Positions 12,630-23,778 are shown, numbered from the stretch's first letter. The stretch is 64,000 nucleotides of DNA from Paraphysoderma sedebokerense (GCA_025602915.1 JAHLJZ010000017.1:248001-312000); one strand, 5' to 3'. Program-made: numbers and translations. Notes: generated from the sequence alone by a model not told the origin.

Positions 12630-12890
12630 TTTATGAAAATAAATATAAATTCTGAATGGACATGTAATTTCTTCAGAATGTATAATACAAAAGCTCTTCT
12701 AATTCCTGCCTAGTTACGGGCAAGTATCACAAGAATTAAATAAGGACCACATGGCTTATATTACACAAATAATAGATTCAATTTACAGTTGCACGGAGTC
12801 AAAAGGGCCATAAAATACACTAACGAGTACAGAAACTTAAAATTAAACATGAAAAGACCATGCGAAATATTACTGATAATTGCATTAAAT
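12630..12890. other. Convergent intergenic region
   Basis: 3' flanks of MPP alpha (+) and the Reeler-domain gene (-). Nothing else seen. Confidence 0.4.
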
Positions 12891-13893
12891 TTAATCGTCG
12901 TCATCATCGTCGTCGTCGTTTCTGGCGTTCCTGGATTTCGCAGGATTGGGTGGTTGCACAGGTGTCGGTGGCATGTTGACCGGTGGTGGAACAGGGACAA
13001 CAGGTGTAGCGGGGGGTGTGAGTGGTGTGCCGGGGACTCCAGGAACTGGAGCAATCGGGGCCGGTTGACCAGGGGCCGGAGGTTGTCCTGGAGCAGGAGG
13101 TTGACCAGGAATAGGTTGACCAGGAATAGGTTGACCAGGAATAGGTTGACCAGGAGTCCCAGGAGTTCCGGGAGCGGGAGGAACGGGTTGGTTGGGTGCA
13201 CCGGGGGCAGAGGAGACGAGAACGATATCATTTAATACCATCCATGAAGTTTCTCCGAGTGCTAAAAAGGTAGGTGAAGAACAATGTTAAAACTCTAATT
13301 GAACGCGACAGGGAATATACTTTGAAAGAAAAAACAAAAGAACATCAAGCATGGGCAATGACAACTCACCAATGACAGATTTAATCACCACATCACCGAC
13401 ATTCGCATCCGGAGTCCAAACCAATTCACCCGATGTAGGTTTATTAGCTGGACTTGAATGCGTAACGATACTATCCGGTGCAGCTTGAATTCCTTTACCC
13501 GGACAAACATTATGATTCGATCGATACCCATTAGGATATTGCCATTTACCTGTTCGGATGGTATTCGGTTGATTTACAGGTTCGGCGTAGAGTAAAAGTC
13601 CTTTGACTGAGGGTCGACCGTTGATTCGGAATCGGACGGGTTGGCCAGGAGTGTAAGCTTGACCAGGGCCGACGAGTTGAAGACTATATTTTTAAATCGT
13701 CAGATCTCAATATCCTTTCGATACGTCTGGAGTGATAATTTTGAAAAAATATGTACCTCATGCCCAATTGACTTGGAGGGTTCATTTCCCCCGATATAAA
13801 TTGTACATCAATTTTACAACCGGGTGCTCCATTGGGTAAAGCTTTTGTTAAGGCGACGATAGTCGCAAAAATCAGAAAAATAGATGAATACAT
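12891..13893 (-). CDS. Secreted Reeler-domain protein, Pro/Gly-rich tail
   Basis: Starts with a signal peptide (MYSSIFLIFATIVALTKALPNGAPGCKID; Met at 13893). Three exons. The mature part resembles the Reeler (reelin N-terminal) fold: PNGAPGC near the start, YTPGQPVRFRINGRPSVKGLLLYAEP, WQYPNGYRSNHNVCPGKG, IVTHSSPANKPTSGELVWTP and VGDVVIKSVIG. These match the family's GxPV / FKGFLLQA / CxG..THS / FTWTAP layout. A collagen-like tail follows (repeats of PIPGQ and PAPGQ, then Pro/Val-rich), then SRNARN and eight Asp before the stop at 12891. There is no GPI-type hydrophobic C-terminus, so the protein is probably soluble or wall-held by its tail. In animals and insects Reeler proteins are extracellular and some act in immunity; a fungal role is unknown. 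Confidence 0.8.
13059..13185 (-). repeat. Collagen-like PGQP coding repeat
   Basis: Short in-frame repeats encode PIPGQ three times and PAPGQ twice in the tail of the Reeler-domain gene. On the plus strand the near-identical 15-base unit gaccaggaataggtt is visible three times at about 13104-13150, which suggests recent slippage expansion. Confidence 0.8.
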
Positions 13894-15585
13894 TTTCCAA
13901 CCACCAAGAGGAAAGTGATGCGAAATTAGAAGTTATGGCGCAGTACTGCAATTTAAAAAAATGGGATGCGCACCTTTTATACCTCACCGGCCCATCCATC
14001 AGCCCGAGTTTATCCTGTGGCGGGTAAGACATTCAACACTCAGCTAATCGAGTGCTCGGATCTCCAACGTTCAATAGGATTGAATGGTTCATCAATGAAT
14101 ATTTTCTTCCTCCACGTTTGAGGAGCCAACCAGGCTTCCGTGTATCAATAATAATGAATTACAGTCATGTACAACGAACAATAAGATCCATTTTAGTTTA
14201 AATCGGCGATAATCGAATAAGCCCTAATTATCCATTTTCTCACTCCCTGTAATTCACCCGCTCTTCATTATAGGATCCACGAATCGGACAGATGTACGAT
14301 TAAGCAGTCGAGTACCTGTCGGAAATTTCCAATCACGTCAACTAATAAGGAATTCATTAACCAGGCTGGGGTAATCAATAGAGAGAACGTGTCGCTTGCT
14401 TGTTCCATGAATCCTGTGGAAAATCCATAGAAGCATTAAGGAAGGCTTTTAGGAAAACGGTTCACAATAGGGAGTAATGGGGGCTTTGATGCTGGAGCGA
14501 TAGGTCTATATTTGTTGTGTAATCATTGCATGGATGTATGGTAACCATGGAAGTGGAACCCATGAGAGCCCAGTGGTTGGGCTGATGGAGTGACTTGTGC
14601 ATAGCCAATTCTGTGCATAGGTTTGGAGCTGGAGGGATACCGCAATCACATTTTTCAAAGTAAAGAACGAAGGAGAGATATTTTTGATGAATCATAAATG
14701 GACCTTACCTTAGCGAAACAGTTGGCATTCATTGGATATTACACTTGCACTGGGATAGATTATCACTGGTAATTTGATGTATCTGCGACGAAGGTATTCA
14801 TCTCTCTCCCTTTCGTTCATCACATGCAAAGCATTATTCAGAATTTGCACCTTTTTACGATTCGATAATGTAGAAGACAAAATGAGGTGATTGTCTCGAG
14901 GGTCTCGGCAACAAGCGATGACATTGCTATTTTATTTTAATTTTTTGATTACGCGGCGAAGAAAATTTAGAATTGCGTCACTCATGTAACTAAATTTTAG
15001 GATGTATATTATTATAAGAATTTATTTGAATTGACTTTTGCATCGAATGTTCTACGTCCATGCCGCAGGGTGTCGTGATGTTGGCAACAAGTCTCGACTC
15101 TCGAGTCAGCCCCGCTGGGATACGCAATGATCCATGTCTGCAATGAGAGATTGACGCTTTCCACGAATGAAATTGCCTTTTATACAGAATTCACACGGCG
15201 GGATGAGCTTTGTGGGAAAGAGTGATGATCTCAGTTGCTCCCAAATTGGATTGTATCGTTGTAGTCAACGAAATGAATGGGTGAGACCAGCAGAGATTGC
15301 GCCCGGTTGCCGAAAATAGATTTCATTAAGGGGGAACGACGGCGGCCAATGAGCTGCGCGGATTTAGAATACCTCGCCCTCTCATTGGCTGTACGGGTGT
15401 CAGTGGGTCACGTGTCGTCAAATACGGCCAAATTCCGCTTCCCTCGCAATTCCCTCTAACATCACTCCGATCTGCCTCAAATCAAACTGAGCGACTTATA
15501 TTAGAAACGTCTTTTTTCTGTCTCTCTAATCTATAAACTCTCCTCTTCCCCGCCACCGTCTCTTTGCTTTCATTCAACGCACAGT
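13894..15585. other. Long divergent intergenic region
   Basis: 1.7 kb between the Reeler gene (-) and the GH16 gene (+). Short open frames occur, such as 14462-14695 on the minus strand, but none shows a motif, signal peptide or good splice context. Likely holds both promoters. Confidence 0.45.
15346..15414 (+). promoter_or_regulatory. Paired CCAAT boxes and CACGTG before GH16
   Basis: A CCAAT at 15346-15350 faces an inverted copy (ATTGG, 15384-15388) about 35 bases away, followed by a CACGTG E-box at 15409-15414. This is 170-240 bases before the ATG. The first exon is preceded by a CT-rich tract and TATA-like ctataaact at about 15530. The layout suits an HAP-complex promoter; function is inferred. 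Confidence 0.5.
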
Positions 15586-17019
15586 ATGGCGCTGTTAAAG
15601 TCCCTCCTTCTCGCTTCTTGCTTGCTCAGCTTGGCTAGCGCTCAAAACAACATTTGTCCAAACGCAAAAAAACAATGCGACCAGTTTTCCCCGTGCTGTA
15701 ACTCTGGGGGTTGGTGCGCAAATGAAGTGTCCGCTTGTTTACTCACCGAAGGGTGTAACCAGGCCGCTTCCTACAAAGGCGAATCTTGTGTCGGAAAGCC
15801 AATGTGTAAAAGTTACAAAGAAGATTTCAATGACGCCGGCGTTTTGGTTTCCAGATACAAGTACGCTGGTGACCCCGATAAAGAACGTTTATGGATGGAG
15901 GTAACGTTGCCTTTCTCGTTCACTGACTGGAAACTACAACTGTGGGGCTAATTTGGCGCCTGCTATAAATAGACCCCCGAGTTAGACAATGCCGAAGTGA
16001 AAGACGGCAATCTTGTCCTCACCCTTAAGTATAACGAAGGCCAAAAACGAGGCCATGGTGCGACCATTGTCACTACCAGGTATGGCAGTTGTTCTTTTAC
16101 TGTTGAATCGTCCAATCGGGCTTGTTCACTAACTGCTTCCGACATCTTTGCAGATGGCTTCAATACGGAACTGTTTCCGCTAGAATCAAGACTTCCGCTG
16201 GCATGGGTGTCGTCAATTCATTCATTACCAAAACTGTCGTTTCCGACACAGAAGGTGACGAAATTGATTTTGAAATGATTGGTGCTAAACCTTGGGAGGT
16301 GAGGATCAGTTCTACGTTTGTTGGATGAATACCATGGAGCCCGGCACTCACAACCTTCGTATCTTAGGTGCAAACCAATTTCTACACCAACGGTGAACTT
16401 GATTATACTCGAGGTAACAAAACTGATATGAGAACCCTCAACAATGGCGCCTTCGACGCTTCCAGCGATTATCACATTTATACTATCAATTGGACCCCCA
16501 CTGAAACCACTTGGGCCGTTGATGGCAAAGTGATTAGAACTTTGTCGAAAGCCACCAGTGACAAGTTCCCCACTGCTAATCAACGTGTCTGGTTTAGTAT
16601 CTGGGATGGTGGTTGCAACCAACCGCAAGGGTGTGTATTCATTTCATTTTTCTGTTCGTATCGATCCTTCGTCCGACACCAGAAATTAACGGCATTGCGC
16701 TTTCTCATCTTATAGTACTGTTGACTGGGCCGGTGGTAAAACCGCATGGTGTGATAATGCTGCTGAACGTTCCAAAACTTATCAACTTTTCGTTGATTGG
16801 CTCGAAATCAAGTGTGCAACTGAAGACCCCAACCCTGTCCCCATGCCCAAATTATTCAATAACCAAACTGGTGGATCTCGCACCGGAGGTAGAGGCAATG
16901 GCAATGGTGCCACCACTCCTGGCGGTAGCGACCCCAATAGCGCCACTTCTGCTAAATTGATGGCTGGTTGGATTGGATTCGTCACTGCCTTGGCAGGAGC
17001 TGCCTTGTTCATGTTGTAA
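15586..17019 (+). CDS. GH16 Crh-type cell-wall transglycosylase, GPI-anchored
   Basis: Extracellular enzyme that links chitin to beta-glucan in the wall. Exons 15586-15900, 15973-16079, 16154-16298, 16368-16630 and 16716-17019. Order: signal peptide (MALLKSLLLASCLLSLASAQ); Cys-rich segment resembling a CBM18-like chitin-binding start (CDQFSPCCNSGGWC); GH16 beta-jelly roll with YGTVSARIKTSAGMGVV; catalytic motif GDEIDFEMIG (nucleophile and acid/base Glu in DEIDFE); QTNFYTNGELDYTRG; YHIYTINWTPTETTWAVDG; RVWFSIWDGG. A Gly/Asn-rich spacer and a hydrophobic tail (GWIGFVTALAGAALFML) predict a GPI anchor. The fold is complete with family-typical length. Crh1/Utr2/Crf1 relatives are the best match. 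Confidence 0.93.
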
Positions 17020-17407
17020 TCCCTGAAGCATGAATCAAGTTCTTTTTATTTAGGAACATACTATAGATGTGGAGTGGGTGATATTAGTGAAATCGTCATA
17101 ATGCGTTTTAATTGCAGTAATTAATCCCTTTTGGCGTGACGATTCAGTTGTCAACCCCAATATGTAAATAACTTGTGGTGTTGGATGCGATTCGCTATGA
17201 ATGTGCTTTTATTAGTTATGGCTATCTTTTATTCTCCTTTTTGTTGTTGTTATCTCAGTGTATACTATTATGGTGCCAATAATAATAAAAAAGTGTAGTG
17301 AAGTCGAACATCATTCTGCGTCCTCGTTCTGAACTTTTTGTGAACTCGTCTGAACGCAACTCCGTTAAGGTGAACCTCAACTTTTTCACTTTCCACCATT
17401 ATTTATT
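17020..17407. other. Intergenic region
   Basis: AT-rich 3' flank of GH16 and promoter of the next gene. Nothing specific seen. Confidence 0.4.
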
Positions 17408-19618
17408 ATGACCTCTACTGTATACCGGAATACCCATTACACATCAGACACTACCACATCCTCAAATTCTGATTCCCTCTCATCTAGACTTCATTCATCG
17501 AGTACATCCGATTCAGATTCATCCAGGTCAGATACGGATTCAGAATCATCGGACAATCAGGCGACTCGGCTTTCCGGAGTTGGGTCAAACCAATCAGTTG
17601 AGGATTTTGAAGCAAAGCCGAATACGGTTATTGTGGGGGCAACTAATGAAAGGCGAAACAATACCGAGGTTGATTTCGATCCAGGATTAGAACAGCTGAC
17701 AAAGAGAACGAGTCAAGTGCTTGGACGATGGTTTGATTTGCTTTTCTATGACTACGCTGCTTTTTTTCTCATCTGATCATCATTTTGTTTTTTCAATTTG
17801 ATCTTTATTCATATTTGTTATTTTGGGTTTCAGTAACGCAGCGTTATCCTCATCTTCTTTCAAACCATCGACATCATCAGCCGCTGAGTTACCACAAGTT
17901 ATAACGAACCAAAAACATTCAAAACAGGACAAAATCTCACAGATCAGGCAGCGACACTCTCAGTCATTCTCATTAGGCTCAAATTCTGCATCAAAGGTGC
18001 ATTCAAAATTATCTTCAGGTCCAAGTTCCCGGTACTCGAGTCTTGTTAAACGCGATGTAGACGATACTCTAAATTCAAAATTGTACAAACCAGCCTCACC
18101 GTGGACATTTAGTAGGAGGGATGAAATTTCTCAGGTTGAGCGGGTTAAGAATTCAGATGCTGCCCTTATTTTGGAGGATCTGAGACGACGATATGGTTTG
18201 GTGGATTCGAGAACGACAATCAACACAATAGCCGAGATGAAAGCGGGAGAAAGTAAATCTGTGAAAGGTGAACTGCTGACGGAACGGACCGTAAATGATA
18301 CTATACTCTCGTCAAATTATGAGCGATATCGACCGCCGGATTATGTCCATGATGTTGCTTCAACAACACTTGTAAATACGAGGGAAGGACACGGTCATTC
18401 ACTTCCGTATTCATCACAGATAGAACCCAGCCGACTTGAAGCTACAGTCTTATTCGACGAAGAGATAGAACCACGAATGCCACCAGTCCTTTCCCCGACT
18501 CCTACCCCTACTCCGTTTCCTATGATGGTTCCTTCTTCTCCGCCGATTAAACTGAAAGCTTCACGCTCTGTAAAAAGCTCCACTGGAAAGATTTCACCCA
18601 TAGCGTCATCTGCTTCGACTTCTCAGCCCGAAATGAGTAAAGCCATAGCGGATGATGAGCCATTGCCCGATAACAAGCAAGATTTGAGAACCACAATGGT
18701 CGATGACTTTGAGAAGAGTTTAAAGTCAAGAATCGATCAACTCGTTGAAGCAGTATGTATAAATTCTATCGATCCCGTTAAGCTCTCCTTCCTTAACGCG
18801 ACAAACCGTCATTTGTAGAGTATACAAGAGAAGTTATCCGCCTCCAACTCATTCATCCATTCTAAGTCGGATCCCGAGGTTTGTGCGAACCGCATAAAGC
18901 ACGACGTGGTTCCGACTGTGCCGACGGAGGTTGAAAGTAGGGAAAGCGACCAGAAACTGACATTAGAGGATTTAGGTGTTGAGATGCCAGTCGTACAACA
19001 AGGTTATCCTCCACTTAAGTCGGAAGATCGAGCCGCTCATCGCTACCAGAGCAGTAGACCGGATGATTCTAAGGTTGGACAAGTCTCAAAAAACAAATTA
19101 TCATCACTCGAGTCCATTGCATCACCTCATTCTCAAGTATCACCACAACAAAACACTCCCCCCACTATATCTCTCCCTACATCGCAACAATTCGAACCTC
19201 CGCCACTTACACAGCCTCAGCCTTCTTCCAGTTTTTCGTCCGACCTACCGCCACGTCTACAATCACTTAGTCTCTTGAAATCAAGCACCATTAAGAATTG
19301 GATGGAAAAAGATAATCACAGGCACTCAAGGAACATGCAACCGCTTTCACTTGATCAACACAAAACTGTCGCCATAAATTCAAACGTTGACATACGGAGC
19401 CCGGAAAACGAAAGCTGGATGGAACACGAAGATGATATATTGACGATGTTAAAAGGGAGGTTAGAAACACTAGTTTCCGAACTAAGGTTAGTAAATTCAC
19501 CTCTTACTTGGATGCAATCGCGTTCTCGTCAATTAAACCATACGCTGGTGCTAACTTGGATTCATTTTCGATGGACAGAACCGTAGAGGAACAAATCGAG
19601 CAGCTGGAAACACGATAA
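17408..19618 (+). CDS. Ser-rich, largely disordered protein of unknown function
   Basis: Not recognised. ATG at 17408 opens a Ser/Thr/Asp-rich N-terminus (SDSDSSRSDTDSESSD). Short introns lie near 17.74-17.83, 18.75-18.82 and 19.49-19.56 kb; the last exon ends RTVEEQIEQLETR with stop at 19616-19618. Total is near 660-690 residues. Two short stretches look ordered: ALILEDLRRRYGLVDSRTTI, and helical pieces with spaced hydrophobics (DDFEKSLKSRIDQLVEAV, DDILTMLKGRLETLVSELR) that could form coiled coils. The rest is Pro/Ser/Thr-rich. No signal peptide or membrane segment. A scaffold or cytoskeletal/septin-associated role would fit such composition, but nothing proves it. Exon joins are moderately certain. 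Confidence 0.6.
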
Positions 19619-19815
19619 TTTCTTTTGCATGCTGAAGAATTAATTTATTGTCATTCTTAAAAACGTAATTTACCGTCCCAATTTTTTTCTTATACTCGTC
19701 AATGTACTTTAGTGAATATTAATCCGAAACCCACAACAATATAAGCATTAATTTCATGTCTTGAGCATTCCTTCCACTCTATGTGCTCTTTACCTTCACT
19801 TGTCCCTAAACGTTT

Positions 19816-20299
19816 CTATTTTTGCACCCGTTTCTTTGAACCCATCATCTGAAGCAGCTTTTGTTCTGAGTCAATGTTACCCAAACAACGTTTCATTTCA
19901 AACGAGCTTACACCAAAGCGTTCAATACATAAAAAGCTAAGTAACCTCACGAGGGAATAGTGAATCTTGCCAATATCGAGCTGTAACAGGGAAGTCATCC
20001 GACGTATTCATCTCTACTTTTGGATGAAACATTCAGGACTTGCTTGTTGTCAAATTTTGGGACTTGAAACACGCTACAATATGACCGGATGTCCAGCAAC
20101 AATCGATGTTGAACCCCTCAGGTTTTAGGTTCTTGCTTGATTCGCGTTCCTCCAACGTTGCTAATCCGTGGATATGGGATTGTATGTATTGGATGTCGAA
20201 ATGAAAAGAGATTCGTAATATATAAAGCTCACAGTACGCAGTGTTGACAATTTGTATCGGCAGGCCCACCACTCTTTTTTTTCTGCTTTTTAGCTGCAT
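19816..20299 (-). CDS. Possible small two-exon gene, unknown
   Basis: Two adjacent minus-strand open stretches might be exons of one small gene: the upstream part has FDIQYIQSHIHGLATLEER and the downstream part KIHYSLVRLLSFLCIERFG, ending GSKKRVQK. Composition looks coding (amphipathic, few rare residues). However, I could not settle a splice path, and the first Met at 20299 lies only 17 bases from the divergent ATG at 20317. No family recognised. Treat as a weak call. Confidence 0.25.
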
Positions 20300-20316
20300 A
20301 TCTGGATTTTATCAAC

Positions 20317-20718
20317 ATGAATTTGAATACCGTCGCTATCATCTTTCTCTGGTTATGCACCACACTTACTGTAAATACATTGCCCGTTGGTCAATTTTCA
20401 AAAGGTTATTATCCGTTGTCTGTCCCGCTATTCTTATATCTGGTGAAAAGTCAAACTGATCTTTCCCTCGTACATATTCTCTTGAAATGTTGAATAGCAT
20501 CTATCGATCTACTCAGAAATGGTGCCTCTGTCTGCAGACGGACTCGCATAGCTTCGGTGGTTATAAATGCCGAAAGCAACTGTGATTATATGTTGATGGG
20601 TTATTACAACACTGATACGAGTTCGGTGGATCCCTCTCGTCAGAAACTGAATGTCGGCGCCGACAGGACAGTTGGAATATCCTTGGTTAGCGCACCAGCG
20701 GAGGCAAGAGAAGGTTAG
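20317..20718 (+). CDS. Possible small secreted protein, two exons
   Basis: ATG at 20317 gives a signal peptide (MNLNTVAIIFLWLCTTLTVNT). The frame splices at 20404|20498 (AAAG|gttatt to ttgaatag|CA) into KASIDLLRNGASVCRRTRI and ESNCDYMLMGYYNTDTSS, ending SAPAEAREG with stop TAG at 20716-20718. About 100 residues with two mature Cys. No family recognised. The stop codon sits inside a potential donor (GAAG|GTTAG); splicing there to the acceptor at 20789 would fuse this frame, in phase, to the nucleotide kinase downstream. Whether it is a separate gene or a 5' exon set of the kinase cannot be told from sequence. Confidence 0.45.
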
Positions 20719-20850
20719 TTCCCGTTGTGCTTAGGATTAATATATTTCGTGGTCAAATCGTAACGACATTTGTATCAATTTCATGTAGGGAGGAGGCCGT
20801 CGACGAATTTTGGACAAACTAGTTGTTCCATTTATGCTAAACCGTCGGAC

Positions 20851-22060
20851 ATGTCGACTTTCGCAAGTTTCATGGTCCGAAGAAATTTCCATTCATCTCA
20901 GCCTTCATCCGGTCTAGCCGGTTTCGCACATCACCACCATCCTTTCACCTTCTACGACTACCTTCATGAAGTCGCCCAACATTCAGGCCCCAAAGATAAT
21001 GAAGGCCATCATCATAATGTTTTCTTGGAATTAATCATCCCTCAACAACATATCCAGAAGTTGAAGGCCAGTTGTGGTGGTGAAAGAAGTGATGTGTCTC
21101 GCAGTGACAGTCAATCTTGGTTAGCTGATGAGTTCCCTCTTACGGAATCTATTTCACCAACCATGGAACACCAAGATACGATGGCCATGCCCGAAATAAA
21201 GTTTGACACTGCAAATATTGTATTCGTACTTGGAGGTCCCGGGAGTGGTAAGTTTATTACCTGATGGTTAACGATATTTGACTTTCGGGATATTAAATTG
21301 CAATCTTTGTTCGCGGTTATCACAGGCAAAGGAACGCAATGCGCGAATTTGATGAACGAATTGAAATTCTCGCATATCAGTTCTGGCGATATATTCCGAT
21401 CAGAAGTCAAGAAAGGAAGTGAATTGGGTCAAACTTTGAACCAAATCATGAGAGATGGAAAGATGGTGCCACTGGTGTGCATTTTGCATTTTGAACCAGC
21501 CAGTATCTGTTGACGATCCATTGACCTCTCACTTTCAAAATAGGACATTACCAAGCTGTTGTTGATCAATGAAATGAATGTCCAGAAGCAAGCAAGTGGA
21601 TTTCTCTTAGACGGTTACCCTCGTACTCTAGAGCAAGCGAAGTATTTTGAAAAAAAAGTAAGCTGGTTAATGTTGTCCGGAGTTCACTTCGTATATCAAT
21701 CTAACCGAAATCACCGTAGATTGCCGCCCCGCGTCTGGTATTATACTATGAAGCGCCAACCGAGGTTCTGGTAGAGAGATTATTGAATAGGGCCAAGACA
21801 TCGGGACGAGTTGACGACAATATGGAAAGCATTATCAAGCGAATTCGAACATTTGAAGAGACCACCAAACCTCTTGTGGACTATTATGAAAGTCTTGGAA
21901 TTTTGAAACGGGTACGTGTTCTATATTTTCTACCAGCGTCAAGCGCATTTTAATAATATTATCCCGCTCTTATCAGATTGACGCAACCAGAAGCGTCGAT
22001 GAAATTACAAGAGAAAGCTTAGATACCCTTGATGAGTCAGAATTGACAAAACGAAGCTGA
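20851..22060 (+). CDS. UMP/CMP-type nucleoside monophosphate kinase, long N-terminus
   Basis: Transfers phosphate from ATP to UMP/CMP (or AMP) to make nucleoside diphosphates. Five exons: 20851-21247, 21326-21474, 21544-21657, 21720-21911 and 21977-22060, giving 311 residues. P-loop GGPGSGKGTQC; NMP-binding HISSGDIFRSEVKKGSELG and GKMVPLDITKLLL; GFLLDGYPRTLEQA; LID-side GRVDDNMESIIKRIRTFEE; ESLGILKRIDATRSVDEI. GDxxR-E..GSE, IVPL-type loop and GRxDDN favour the UMP/CMP branch over classical adenylate kinase. About 115 residues precede the P-loop, where the cytosolic enzyme has only a few. This extension starts with a presequence-like MSTFASFMVRRNFHSSQ and contains His-rich runs, so a mitochondrial location is likely. 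Confidence 0.85.
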
Positions 22061-22168
22061 GTGGGGATAGTGTTAACAATTATTTATTTGTAATACCAAG
22101 ACATGTTTAACACATAAAATAACATCAGCTTCCCACCCATTGACACAGTGTCACAATCATAGCGGAAA

Positions 22169-23707
22169 CTATTTCCTGCACATTATAACTAATGAACGGA
22201 TGATCCCAATCACTTGATACAAATCATCCCAAGTATCAAGAGTTATAACATCTGACTTTTCAATGGTGTAGTCTTTTGCAACATAGAATTGAAATCTGTA
22301 ACCCGTACTGGCGACCCCAAAAACTACAGGCGGTTTTCCATCTCCCTTGTCTGTGTCACTGTCACGCAAAACATAGCTTCTGGAGGCAAACTTTTCTTGA
22401 AGTGTCAAAAGCTGAATAATTGACTGGACAGATCCCTGGGTTAGATAAGAGTCTGAACCACGTTTTGTTTCCAATACCCCAAGACAGACCGAATCTTTCG
22501 GTGTGTACTTTGGAGTGTTTGGAGTCCGAACAATACGAGAGAATGAGCGCACAATTTTTGTGGGAGTGGAGAGAACACTGGAGAGTGTAGATGACGCTTG
22601 AGCGATTGTTTTTCCTATACTTGAGGACACTGTTACAGTCGATGTTGAAACCTGCGTCTGGACCGATGAAGACGATTGAGAAATTTTAGAACAAGAGGTT
22701 TCCACTGTTACACTAGACACTTCAGATACCAATACATCAATGTTATCATTCGATGTAAAAAAGAAGTAATCTAAAGCACCGCTCGACAACAATTGCTCAC
22801 TGGCTGGAACTTTATACTCTACCGCGCAACAACATGGGTTCTTTTCATCTAGTGAAATAGTAGCATTCCCTTTAATGTCTACCACATCCGACTCTTCGGC
22901 CCCTTCGACACAGAATACTGATCCGCCCCCGATTGTATCTAATACAAACGGTAACCAAGCATCAATAAACATTCTTACGACTGTTTCGTTCACATTCAAA
23001 TCACGTAACTGATGGAGTCCTGTTTGACCGGGTTGAGTGGGGATACTCATTTGATCGATCATCCTGTACAGCACTCTAAAAGAATGTGATATTCTCATAC
23101 GAAGACTTTTCCATAAAGGTTGCGGCAATAGTGAAGGGGAGTGGGAAAGAGGACGGTAGATAGTTTCAGGAAGGTACCGTTCGAGATGTTTTGAATGCCA
23201 TGAAGAAAACGATGACGCAGCGAATTGGTCTCCATCTATACGAACTTTTTGGTTCAATTGCAGAAATAAATTTTCCCAAAGTTTAAACTCCTCATTGAAC
23301 ACTTCATCAGGAACTTTGATACCAAGTTTATCCTCTCGTATCTGTCGGAACTGAGATATGAGTTGCTCGTTTCTTTGTGTTGTTTCCAGTCGACGGGTTT
23401 CCTCCCATTCTGCGATATCTTCATTGCGTTGATTTTTAATACGGCGGTATAAATATTCTCTTGGTTGGGTGGGTTCTTGTATGGACAAGCTATGTTGAAA
23501 CCACTCCACGAGATCAACTAAGGATTCCCACTCATGGTCGTCTGATTCATTACCATTTCTCGCAAATATATCACTCTTACCGTCAGCCATCTTAGCGGTG
23601 TGGTGACCATGAAGCAAGATATAAAAGAAAGACAAAGCAATTAGATTATAAAGATCTTGCTGGGTCTCCGATGGTAGTTGGGGACCGTAGTATGACGTCA
23701 CCTGCAT
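22169..23707 (-). CDS. Single-exon orphan with PD-(D/E)XK nuclease-like motif
   Basis: A 512-residue intronless frame among intron-rich neighbours; Met at 23707, with an alternative at 23590 (MADGKSDIF). The N-terminal half is charged helix (YRRIKNQRNEDIAEWEETRR). The C-terminal half has the pattern of a restriction-endonuclease-like core: AVEYKVPAS, GALDYFFFTS, then CLGVLETKRG with the ExK signature followed by a Gln-containing helix (SVQSIIQLLTLQEKF). A Ser/Thr/Val-rich insertion (VSTSTVTVSSSIGK) separates the parts. Such D...ExK cores occur in large orphan families of fungi and in Crinkler-like effectors; this is a similarity of pattern, not a proven assignment. No signal peptide. Lack of introns could mean retrocopy, transfer or family habit. 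Confidence 0.6.
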   Translation of the reverse strand: MQVTSYYGPQLPSETQQDLYNLIALSFFYILLHGHHTAKMADGKSDIFARNGNESDDHEWESLVDLVEWFQHSLSIQEPTQPREYLYRRIKNQRNEDIAEWEETRRLETTQRNEQLISQFRQIREDKLGIKVPDEVFNEEFKLWENLFLQLNQKVRIDGDQFAASSFSSWHSKHLERYLPETIYRPLSHSPSLLPQPLWKSLRMRISHSFRVLYRMIDQMSIPTQPGQTGLHQLRDLNVNETVVRMFIDAWLPFVLDTIGGGSVFCVEGAEESDVVDIKGNATISLDEKNPCCCAVEYKVPASEQLLSSGALDYFFFTSNDNIDVLVSEVSSVTVETSCSKISQSSSSVQTQVSTSTVTVSSSIGKTIAQASSTLSSVLSTPTKIVRSFSRIVRTPNTPKYTPKDSVCLGVLETKRGSDSYLTQGSVQSIIQLLTLQEKFASRSYVLRDSDTDKGDGKPPVVFGVASTGYRFQFYVAKDYTIEKSDVITLDTWDDLYQVIGIIRSLVIMCRK

Positions 23708-23778
23708 GAGCGCAGAACCATAAGCGCGACAATGTCTTAGATTATCCTTTTATCGGACATAACGGTATAAAACAGAAG

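Noticed and set aside
12789-13235. Arg/Trp-rich plus-strand frame and a Leu/Val repeat frame
   Set aside because: Shadows of the collagen-like tail of the Reeler-domain gene in other frames.
14462-14695. 77-codon minus-strand frame in the Reeler/GH16 intergenic region
   Set aside because: No signal peptide, motif or splice context; length is within chance expectation.
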